A program made the position numbers and the translations under genes. The notes beneath the pieces were generated by a model. It was given only the letters and a program-made list of their open reading frames with translations, made no database searches and was not told where the DNA came from. A DNA stretch of 5,412 nt from Candidatus Altarchaeales archaeon. GTDB lineage: Archaea; Altiarchaeota; Altiarchaeia; IMC4; SCGC-AAA252-I15. Below, one piece after another: positions 1 to 5,256 of this stretch (the first letter of the stretch is position 1; each line of letters starts with the position of its first letter). Where the stretch lies: contig VGJA01000075.1 in assembly GCA_016867655.1 (NCBI GenBank), forward strand, positions 1 to 5,412, given 5' to 3'.

Positions 1-563
1 ATGCTTTCGACACTGCCTTCTATTGCATTAGCGTTTGCTTCAGCGTCATTTTCCCTTGCCTTCAGCCTTTCAGTGTTGGTCTGCAACCCAGGCTTCAGGT
101 TTCTTATCCTCAAAATCTCGTTCAACCTCTCTTCAGACCTCTCTTTCTCAAGCTCGTAGTCCAGCCTGCAGACGTCAAAGTCCTTTTTCGTCGTGTCATA
201 ATAGGTCTTCCACTTGTCCCGGTCCAGCAAAGTCTTGTTCAGCTTGTCCTCCAGGTAAATCTTCTCGTTCTTGAGGTCTATAAAATGGCCTCCAAGAGAC
301 GTCTCCCTCTCTTTTGAGAGGTTGAGCTCGCTTATGTAGCTGGACAGAACGCGCTCCTTCTGGTTTAAAAGCTCTTCCTTGGCTTTGACTTCTGCCAGAG
401 TCCTGTTTAATTCCTCCACCTTGGCCATCAGGTCTTTCTCAAGAAGGCCAGAGCTTTCCTTGAACCTGTCGTATCTTATGCTATAGAGAACACTTATGGC
501 TATTATCGCAACCACGCTAAGCAACACCAAACCAAACAAAAGGAAGTTTACGTTACGCTTCAT
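1..563 (-). CDS. Membrane-anchored coiled-coil protein, C-terminus cut by window edge
   Basis: The - strand reads without a stop from an ATG at 563-561 to the left edge, giving 187 complete codons. The protein begins MKRNVNFLLFGLVLL. Residues about 7-29 form one strongly hydrophobic helix after a short basic N-terminus, which suggests an N-in signal anchor with the rest outside the membrane. Residues about 33-180 are rich in Glu, Lys, Leu, Asp and Arg with almost no Pro (one KPG), as expected of a long coiled coil. One Cys lies in the segment DFDVCRLDYE. No enzymatic motif is visible. I do not recognise the family; short single-TM coiled-coil proteins of this build are common hypothetical proteins in DPANN-type archaea, by recollection only. 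It is transcribed away from the ATP synthase operon across a 310-base gap, so a shared function cannot be assumed. The + strand reading at 35-274 is its antisense shadow. I am fairly sure it is a real gene and unsure of its role. Confidence 0.8.
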   Translation of the reverse strand, partial: MKRNVNFLLFGLVLLSVVAIIAISVLYSIRYDRFKESSGLLEKDLMAKVEELNRTLAEVKAKEELLNQKERVLSSYISELNLSKERETSLGGHFIDLKNEKIYLEDKLNKTLLDRDKWKTYYDTTKKDFDVCRLDYELEKERSEERLNEILRIRNLKPGLQTNTERLKARENDAEANANAIEGSVES

Positions 564-596
564 GTCCTATAGTAATTACTTAAATGGCCCTTGCTT

Positions 597-606
597 AATA
601 TACTTA
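597..606 (-). promoter_or_regulatory. Possible TATA box of the leftward coiled-coil gene
   Basis: On the - strand this reads AAGTATATTA, centred about 37 bases upstream of the ATG at 563. Archaeal TATA boxes lie about 25 bases before the transcript start, which would put the start near 575 and leave a leader of about 12 bases. The bases just before the ATG (CTATAGGAC) hold at best a weak AGGA Shine-Dalgarno. This is a match by eye to a loose, AT-rich consensus and could be chance. Confidence 0.35.
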
Positions 607-699
607 TGTAAGTTATAAGATAGGTTGTTGGCGTCATGTCCCCCTCCGCCAGTTCTTCCCCTCTCCCTCTTGCCTTTGCATTTTCTCAATCACACTTTT

Positions 700-850
700 G
701 GTTTCCTGTTCCTTTAACTGGTTTTTTTTCTTGTTCTACCATCTCTACGCATCCTTCTTAACCTTCTTGATCCCTCTTCTAGTTCTTTGTTCCCTTAACT
801 GGTTCTTCTTATCTTATCATACCTAACGTATCCTTCTTAATCACTTCTTC
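700..850. repeat. Imperfect tandem direct repeat, two copies of about 80 bases
   Basis: Two blocks recur in the same order. TGTTCCTTTAACTGG at 707-721 matches 788-802 at 14 of 15 bases, an offset of 81. ACGCATCCTTCTTAACC at 747-763 matches 826-842 at 15 of 17 bases, an offset of 79. The sequence between the blocks is pyrimidine-rich in both copies and aligns with small length changes. A further weak echo (TCTCAATCAC at 684-693 against TCTTAATCAC at 834-843) may be the remains of a third, shortened copy. The low base complexity makes chance similarity more likely than usual, but two ordered blocks with near-equal offsets favour real duplication. Confidence 0.65.
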
Positions 851-851
851 C

Positions 852-867
852 AATATTTTTTTAATAT
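852..867 (+). promoter_or_regulatory. AT-rich box just before atpH, possible promoter element
   Basis: The 16 bases AATATTTTTTTAATAT end 6 bases before the atpH ATG at 874. The box looks like an archaeal TATA element, but it is too close to the ATG: a start about 25 bases downstream would fall near 880-890, inside the gene. Either transcription is driven by another element, for example the weaker TCTTATCAT at 812-820, or translation begins at a later in-frame codon such as TTG 883 or GTG 892. There is no Shine-Dalgarno in the preceding 30 bases. Confidence 0.25.
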
Positions 868-873
868 CTGCCT

Positions 874-1179
874 ATGGAACTTTTGGACAAGGTGAAGAAG
901 GCTGAATCTGAGGCTGTGAAAGAGGTTGAAAAAGCCAGGGCTGATTCTGAAAAACAGTTGAGGGAATTCAGGGAGTCTTATGCCAAGCAGTGCGAGTTAA
1001 GAGTTTCCAAGGCTTTGAAGGACTCTGAAGACAGTCTGGCTGAAGCCAAGTCCGAGGCCGAGAAAGAAGCCCTGTCGATATTGAGGGTTGCTGAAGGCGA
1101 AGTGAGCAAAGTTAGAAGTATGTCAACCAAAAACTCTTCCAAGGCTGTTGATTTCATCTTAAAACAATTGGGTGTTTGA
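874..1179 (+). CDS. atpH: A-type ATP synthase subunit H (peripheral stalk)
   Basis: This 101-residue protein is nearly all charged helix. It opens MELLDKVKKAESEAVKEVEK and continues with regularly spaced Ala, Glu and Lys, the pattern of AhaH/AtpH (family known; about 100-110 residues), which pairs with subunit E in a right-handed coiled coil to form the peripheral stalks holding A3B3 to the membrane stator. The last 25 residues (ending ILKQLGV) are less charged and would form the C-terminal tip that packs against E. It is the first gene of the operon, where ahaH normally sits. Its TGA directly abuts the ATG of atpI. No Shine-Dalgarno precedes its ATG; the start was chosen because the N-terminus resembles relatives. 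Low-complexity coiled coils are easily misnamed, so position in the operon carries much of the weight. Confidence 0.88.
   Translation: MELLDKVKKAESEAVKEVEKARADSEKQLREFRESYAKQCELRVSKALKDSEDSLAEAKSEAEKEALSILRVAEGEVSKVRSMSTKNSSKAVDFILKQLGV
1171..1174 (+). promoter_or_regulatory. Short Shine-Dalgarno for atpI inside atpH
   Basis: GGTG ends 5 bases before the atpI ATG at 1180 and matches the right half of the archaeal Shine-Dalgarno AGGAGGTGAT. It lies in the last codons of atpH, so atpI is probably translated by coupling to atpH (TGA and ATG adjoin). Confidence 0.45.
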
Positions 1180-3144
1180 ATGCTGTTGCCTGAAAGAATG
1201 TGTCGGATGGACTGTCTGGTCGGCAAGGAACACAAAGAATCGCTAGTAGTGAGACTGCATTCCGAAGGCGTTGTTGAGGTTGAGTTTTTGGACGATGGTT
1301 TTCTGGCTGAAGAAAACATTCCTAGGGACAAGCCATTGGAGCGGTTTTCAGTTGTCTCTGATTTGCTTTCGAGGGCTAAAAGAGCGGTGGAACATCTAAA
1401 CTCCTACTGGCCAGAAAAAACTGGTTTTCTGGAAGGCTTGCTTGAAGTGGACAGGACCGAGAAAATCCCTGTGAAAAGGATGTCTTACAGCGAGCTGGTT
1501 CATTTTTCAGAGGAAATTATAAGCCCGGCTGAAAGGTCTGCCAACTCGCTTCAACACAGGCTGCAGGGAATCGACTCAAGGATAAGCGAGCTGAAGTCCA
1601 CGGTTGACAGGTATCTTCCATTCAAAAACCTTGGCCTGGATTCGAAATACTTTGAGGAATCTCCGTTCCTGCACACCGTCGTCGGCATTCTCCAAAAAGA
1701 AAATGTTGGTCTGCTTGAGGAAGGGCTTTACAGCAAGCTTGAAAGCCGTTATCTGCTAGTCAAACTGTCTGGAGAATCCGAGAACGTTGCTATAGTGGCT
1801 ATAGTCCTAAAGGAAGACGCAGACTTGCTTGAGGATTCTATACGGAAGATGAGGCTGAACAGGCTTTCTGTGGACGTCTCAGGCAAATTTGATGACATAC
1901 TCGCCAATGCAGAATTGGATTTGAATGTTTTGTCCAAAGAGAAGGCCGAGGTGGAAGAGTCTTTCAGCAAAATGAGTTTGGAATACAAGCCTAGGCTTCA
2001 TCTGGTTGCTGAACTGCTGGAGATTGAAAAACAAAAGTGCGAAGTGTTTGCCAGATGCGGTTCCACTGAAAACACTATTCTTCTGAGGCTTTGGACTCCC
2101 CAGACAAAATCCAAATGTGTTGAAAATTTGATTGAAGCCACGACTGAAGGAAATTGCGCCATAGTGAAGACCACTGACCTTGAGGATGCTCCAGTATTGC
2201 TGGACAATCCACAATGGGTCAGGCCTTTTGAATCCCTCACAAAAATGTTTTCTCTGCCCAGATACAACCAGCTTGACCCCACCTTGCTTTTAGCACCTAC
2301 TTTTATCCTCTTTTTTGGAATGATGTTTTCGGACTTCATCTACGGCGTCATACTGATTCTGGCTGCATTCCTATTGCACAGAAACTATGGCAGATACTCT
2401 AATTCAATAAAAGACGCCAGCGTTTTGGTTGCATACTTTGGCTTTTCTTCCATGTTCTTCGGGCTTTTGACCGGAAGCTTTCTAGGAGACTTTGCTGGAA
2501 AATACATTTTTGGAAACGAAACAGGCTCGCAGGCCATTGCCCTCTGGCTTGACCCGTTATACAACGGAAACATGATGACATACATCCCGCTGGTTTTCGC
2601 CATAGGATTTGCCCACGTTTTTTCAGGCTACTTTTTCGGCGCATATGATGCCTTGAGGAGAAGGCAGTATAAAGCGGCTTTGCTGGACTACGTCTCATTG
2701 ATGCTGTTTCCAATAGGACTCATATTATATGCTACAAAGATAACCTCTATAGGTTTGCTTCTTTCGGCAGGAAGCCTGTTGCTTGTCTTCCTGGGCTCGG
2801 GAATAATGGGCCTATACCTGAAGGTCAGCGGAATGCTCGGAAACGTCGTGTCATATGCAAGGCTGCTGGCCTTGATGGCATCCTCCTCTGGAATAGCTAT
2901 GGCAATAAACTTCCTGGCTTCCATGTCAATGTCAATACCCTACTTTGGGCTTATATTAAGCCCATTGGTTTTTATCGCAGGTCACATAGTAAATCTGGGG
3001 CTGAACATGCTGGGCTCTTTTGTCCACACACTAAGGCTTCACTATGTGGAGTTTTTCGGCACGTTCTACGAGGGCGGCGGAGTAGAATTCACGCCCTTCA
3101 CTGAAGACAGGAGGTATTCAAAGATTGTTGAGGAGGTAAAGTAA
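1180..3144 (+). CDS. atpI: A-type ATP synthase subunit I (subunit a, membrane stator)
   Basis: The 654-residue protein has the usual length and two-part layout of the family. Residues 1-about 350 are a soluble arm with coiled-coil stretches that contacts the peripheral stalks. The rest is a membrane domain with about 7-8 hydrophobic helices that carries the two ion half-channels. The start MLLPERMCRMDCLVGK matches the family's typical opening (M-L-x-P-E-R-M), which fixes the ATG. Membrane landmarks are P373-T374 and FFGMMFSD (378-385) in the first helix, SYARLLAL (558-565), and LRLHYVEF (618-625). R561 aligns with the essential arginine of yeast Vph1 (R735), and R619 with R799. The C-terminus FYEGGGVEFTPF is the conserved family ending. 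Compared with the common FFGMM-x-GD-x-GYG form, this protein has FSDFIYG, so two glycines are replaced. It faces the K ring, whose gene follows 2 bases later. Confidence 0.97.
   Translation: MLLPERMCRMDCLVGKEHKESLVVRLHSEGVVEVEFLDDGFLAEENIPRDKPLERFSVVSDLLSRAKRAVEHLNSYWPEKTGFLEGLLEVDRTEKIPVKRMSYSELVHFSEEIISPAERSANSLQHRLQGIDSRISELKSTVDRYLPFKNLGLDSKYFEESPFLHTVVGILQKENVGLLEEGLYSKLESRYLLVKLSGESENVAIVAIVLKEDADLLEDSIRKMRLNRLSVDVSGKFDDILANAELDLNVLSKEKAEVEESFSKMSLEYKPRLHLVAELLEIEKQKCEVFARCGSTENTILLRLWTPQTKSKCVENLIEATTEGNCAIVKTTDLEDAPVLLDNPQWVRPFESLTKMFSLPRYNQLDPTLLLAPTFILFFGMMFSDFIYGVILILAAFLLHRNYGRYSNSIKDASVLVAYFGFSSMFFGLLTGSFLGDFAGKYIFGNETGSQAIALWLDPLYNGNMMTYIPLVFAIGFAHVFSGYFFGAYDALRRRQYKAALLDYVSLMLFPIGLILYATKITSIGLLLSAGSLLLVFLGSGIMGLYLKVSGMLGNVVSYARLLALMASSSGIAMAINFLASMSMSIPYFGLILSPLVFIAGHIVNLGLNMLGSFVHTLRLHYVEFFGTFYEGGGVEFTPFTEDRRYSKIVEEVK
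3132..3137 (+). promoter_or_regulatory. Strong Shine-Dalgarno for atpK
   Basis: GGAGGT ends 9 bases before the atpK ATG at 3147 and lies inside the last codons of atpI. It is the only full-strength Shine-Dalgarno I find in the operon; the other starts have four-base matches or none. This fits the need for many more copies of K than of the other subunits. Confidence 0.75.
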
Positions 3145-3146
3145 AA

Positions 3147-3650
3147 ATGGATTTGAATGTTTTGATAGATTTTGCGAAAAGCAACTATGTTGTAATAGGC
3201 AACGTCCTTGCCTTTTTTGGGGCTGCCATAGGCCTTGGTTTTGCAGGATATGGGGCTTCAAAGGGTTTGGGCATTTCGGGCTCCGCTGCTGCAGGCGCAA
3301 CAGCCCAGGATGAAAAGAACTTTCCCAAGTTTCTTGTTTTGGAGTCTCTGCCGCAGACGCAGCTCATCTACGCCTTTGTGATAGCCATATTGATTACAAT
3401 GGGCGTTATGGGAGGCAAGATGACCATAGAAAAGGGTTTTGTCTGCATTTTTGTCGGAATAGCATTGGCTGTAATGGAAGGCATCTCTGGTGTTTATCAG
3501 GGTGTTGCTGCAGCAGCTGCTGTCGGCGCCGCAGCCAAAAACCCGAAGGTTGCCGGGAAAGTGATCGTCTATGTGGTGATGGTCGAGCTTACGGCTTTGC
3601 TGGGATTCGTGTTCAGCATACTTGTGCTGACCGTCAACAACATCTATTAG
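3147..3650 (+). CDS. atpK: A-type ATP synthase subunit K (rotor ring, c subunit), duplicated, Na+-type site
   Basis: The 167-residue protein is two fused helical hairpins (four membrane helices at about 14-36, 66-88, 96-124 and 138-163), the doubled form of the proteolipid. Helix 2 carries LPQTQLIY (68-75) and helix 4 carries VMVELTALLGF, with E147 as the only ion-site carboxylate. In helix 2 the matching position is Q72. L68, T71, Q72, Y75, Q118 and E147 correspond one for one to L61, T64, Q65, Y68, Q110 and E139, the Na+ site of Enterococcus hirae NtpK (established structure, from memory). The inference is a Na+-binding ring with one site per four helices. Both hairpins have the Gly/Ala-rich first helix needed for tight ring packing (GAAIGLGFAGYG; GVAAAAAVGAAA). 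An extra glutamate, E111, lies in helix 3. The ATG follows a strong Shine-Dalgarno, and the gene starts 2 bases after atpI. Confidence 0.97.
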   Translation: MDLNVLIDFAKSNYVVIGNVLAFFGAAIGLGFAGYGASKGLGISGSAAAGATAQDEKNFPKFLVLESLPQTQLIYAFVIAILITMGVMGGKMTIEKGFVCIFVGIALAVMEGISGVYQGVAAAAAVGAAAKNPKVAGKVIVYVVMVELTALLGFVFSILVLTVNNIY

Positions 3651-3657
3651 ATTAAAG

Positions 3658-4221
3658 ATGGGGCTGAGGGATATTGAGGCTGGAATCAGGGAAAAGAGTA
3701 GAAGGCAGGTTGAGGAGATAAAGTCCAAAACCAGGGATGAGATAAGTGGTGTTAAAAATCAGCTTGAAATGGAAGTCAGAGACAAGTGCGGCAAAATAAC
3801 CCTCGATTCCAGCAAAAAGTCAGCCGCTTTGAGGAGGAGCATAATTAGCAATGCAAGAATTAGTGCCTTGAACATGGTTGCTGTGGAAAAAGCCAAAACT
3901 CTTGACAGTGTTTTCACTTCAGCTAGGGCAGCGGTCTTAAGTCTTCTGCCAGACGGTAAAAGAAAGATTTTGTCCAAGCTGCTTGTAGATCGTTCTTTGA
4001 TTGAGGGCAGGGTCACGCTGCTGGTTGACAGAAAATATACCCGTCTGCTGCCCAAGCTGAGGGGTGTTGAAATCAAAACACAGAAGTTGGACGACTTTGG
4101 TTTTATATTAAGCTCCCAGGACGGTTTGATTTGCGTTGACAGGCGTCTTAGCACAGTCTTGGAAGAGCTTTCAGAGAGGATAAAACCGGAGCTGTGCGGA
4201 ATATTGTTTGAGGGGAAATGA
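3658..4221 (+). CDS. atpE: A-type ATP synthase subunit E (peripheral stalk)
   Basis: The 187-residue protein has the E-subunit build. Residues 1-about 85 are a charged helix (MGLRDIEAGIREKSRRQVEE) that should pair with H, followed by a globular head at about 95-187 that binds the top of the catalytic B subunit. The head ends with FGFILSSQDGLICVD (147-161) and ERIKPELCGILF (173-184), matching the family pattern of a Gly-rich beta strand, S-x-DG, a V-D, and a closing R-x-E-x-x-x-x-LF. Where relatives usually have D-N-T/S-F-E-x-R-L after the V-D, this protein has D161-R-R-L-S-T-V-L, a divergence at a usually well kept spot. The ATG is 7 bases after the atpK stop without a Shine-Dalgarno (ATTAAAG), so it probably depends on coupling. 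The stop overlaps the atpC start in ATGA. Confidence 0.93.
   Translation: MGLRDIEAGIREKSRRQVEEIKSKTRDEISGVKNQLEMEVRDKCGKITLDSSKKSAALRRSIISNARISALNMVAVEKAKTLDSVFTSARAAVLSLLPDGKRKILSKLLVDRSLIEGRVTLLVDRKYTRLLPKLRGVEIKTQKLDDFGFILSSQDGLICVDRRLSTVLEELSERIKPELCGILFEGK
4210..4213 (+). promoter_or_regulatory. Shine-Dalgarno for atpC
   Basis: GAGG ends 4 bases before the atpC ATG at 4218 and lies in the last codons of atpE. With the ATGA stop-start overlap it supports translational coupling of atpC to atpE and fixes the atpC start. Confidence 0.45.
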
Positions 4222-5255
4222 ACTTTAATGTGTCTTTAAGCGGCGGGGACTTGGCACTGCAGGATCATGTGGCATACTCCTATGTCTATGGCATGGTGTG
4301 TGGCATGCAATCCAGGTTTCTCGGCAAAAAGGATTTTGAAACGTTTTCATCTGCACACAATTTGAACGAATTAACTGCCTTGCTTGCGAAGACTGACTAT
4401 TCCACAGAAGTTGAAAAACTTTCGGCTGAACCTTCAGATTTGGAAATCGAGACTTCGGTGGGGGGGCATTTCCTTCGTGTGTATGAGGAGGTTGCCAGCT
4501 CCGTTCCTGCGGAAGACAGAGAGGTGCTTGATGACCTAATCCTCGGCGAGACTGATTTAAGGAACGTTAAGGCTGTTGTCCGCGGTATACACCATTCCCT
4601 AAGGCCTGGTGAGATAAGGCTTATGGTCTTGCCTGGAAGAAAAAGCGCTGATGTTGTTGAAAAAATGGTTAGTTCTAAGACAGTTGAGGAGGCAATATCA
4701 TATCTTGGCGATGAAGTTGAAATGGGCCTTGAGGGCGCACTGGGCGACTACAAAAAGTCAGGCAGCATTCTTCCAATTGAGATGGCTTTGGACCGGCTTC
4801 TTGTGGAACGGTGGCTTTCAAACACAAGTCTGCTGGAATATGCGAAACTGAAGATAGATTTGCTGAACATACTCAACGTCTTCAGGTGCCGTATGGCTGA
4901 AATACCTTTTAGAAGGTATATGATGCCAAATGGACTGAACCTTGATGACAGGTATTTGACGGCTTTCGAGGGCATGCCACCTGAGGAAATATCCTCGGCC
5001 TTGGCTGCTACTCCCTATTCCGAGCTGTCCAGAAAGTTCCCCCACAGCCGAGTGGATTTGCTGAAATTGGAGGCGTCTATGGAAAAACTATTGCAGAACG
5101 AGGTTGACATAAAATCTACCGTCAATCCGTTGAGCATTTGGTCTGTCGCAGGCTTTTTGAGTTTGAAGCAGAGGGAAGTCAACAAGGTAAGGCTGCTAAT
5201 GCTGCTGAAAAAACACAACTTTCCAGCAGAGAAGATGAAAAGCGTTTTAACTTAA
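4218..5255 (+). CDS. atpC: A-type ATP synthase subunit C (rotor coupling funnel)
   Basis: The 345-residue protein has the normal length of AtpC/V-ATPase subunit d, the funnel-shaped all-helical protein that sits on the K ring and receives the central stalk. The fold is a threefold repeat of similar helical bundles. The landmark of each is visible: YSYVYGMVCGMQSRFL (20-35) with LAKTDY (56-61), then DDLILGETDLRNVKAVVRG (105-123), and EYAKLKIDLLNILNVFRCR (207-225). The C-terminal part, LKQREVNKVRLL (317-328) followed by LLKKHNFPAEKMKSVL, matches the family's closing E-V-x-N-x-R signature. No membrane segment is present, as expected for this soluble connector. The ATG overlaps the atpE stop by 4 bases. 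The coding frame crosses a G7 run at 4460-4466 without disruption. Confidence 0.96.
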   Translation: MNFNVSLSGGDLALQDHVAYSYVYGMVCGMQSRFLGKKDFETFSSAHNLNELTALLAKTDYSTEVEKLSAEPSDLEIETSVGGHFLRVYEEVASSVPAEDREVLDDLILGETDLRNVKAVVRGIHHSLRPGEIRLMVLPGRKSADVVEKMVSSKTVEEAISYLGDEVEMGLEGALGDYKKSGSILPIEMALDRLLVERWLSNTSLLEYAKLKIDLLNILNVFRCRMAEIPFRRYMMPNGLNLDDRYLTAFEGMPPEEISSALAATPYSELSRKFPHSRVDLLKLEASMEKLLQNEVDIKSTVNPLSIWSVAGFLSLKQREVNKVRLLMLLKKHNFPAEKMKSVLT

Positions 5256-5256
5256 A

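Larger units (their letters stand above)
564..873. other. Divergent intergenic region, pyrimidine-rich on the + strand
   Basis: This 310-base gap separates two divergent start codons and should hold both promoters. Counting by eye, 641-860 has 48 purines in 220 bases on the + strand, so it is about 78% pyrimidine there and purine-rich on the - strand. It includes runs of T8 (722-729) and T7 (856-862). No frame stays open across it on either strand. I see no tRNA, no strong hairpin and no Shine-Dalgarno before atpH. A degenerate tandem duplication occupies about 700-850 and is listed separately. Confidence 0.85.

Noticed and set aside
35..274. A 79-codon + strand frame rich in Ser, Cys and Pro
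   Set aside because: It is antisense to the open coiled-coil gene on the - strand, whose composition and N-terminal membrane helix are far more protein-like.
852..867. T7 run flanked by AATAT copies as a transcription terminator
   Set aside because: No + strand gene lies upstream to be terminated and the stem would be only five A-T pairs; a promoter-like role is at least as likely.
564..873. CRISPR array, tRNA or riboswitch in the intergenic gap
   Set aside because: There are only two degenerate repeats with no regular spacers, no cloverleaf and no convincing stem-loop set.
1879..2339. Overlapping - strand frames of 111 and 113 codons
   Set aside because: Both are antisense to the conserved part of atpI and overlap each other in different frames, as expected of shadows.
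2947..2963. Perfect inverted repeat GGGCTTA-TAT-TAAGCCC inside atpI
   Set aside because: It encodes ordinary membrane-helix residues (GLILSP) and has no following T-tract or nearby gene boundary; a 7-base stem can occur by chance.
3258..3728. A 156-codon - strand frame, the longest antisense frame
   Set aside because: It lies across atpK and the start of atpE, which are certain genes on the other strand; its translation has no recognisable domain.
4460..4466. Run of seven G in atpC, a possible frameshift or slippage site
   Set aside because: The atpC frame is intact on both sides and aligns with the family throughout, so there is no evidence of an error or programmed shift.
4651..4851. A 66-codon + strand frame within atpC
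   Set aside because: It is an out-of-frame reading rich in Trp and Leu inside a conserved gene, with no sign of its own ribosome site.
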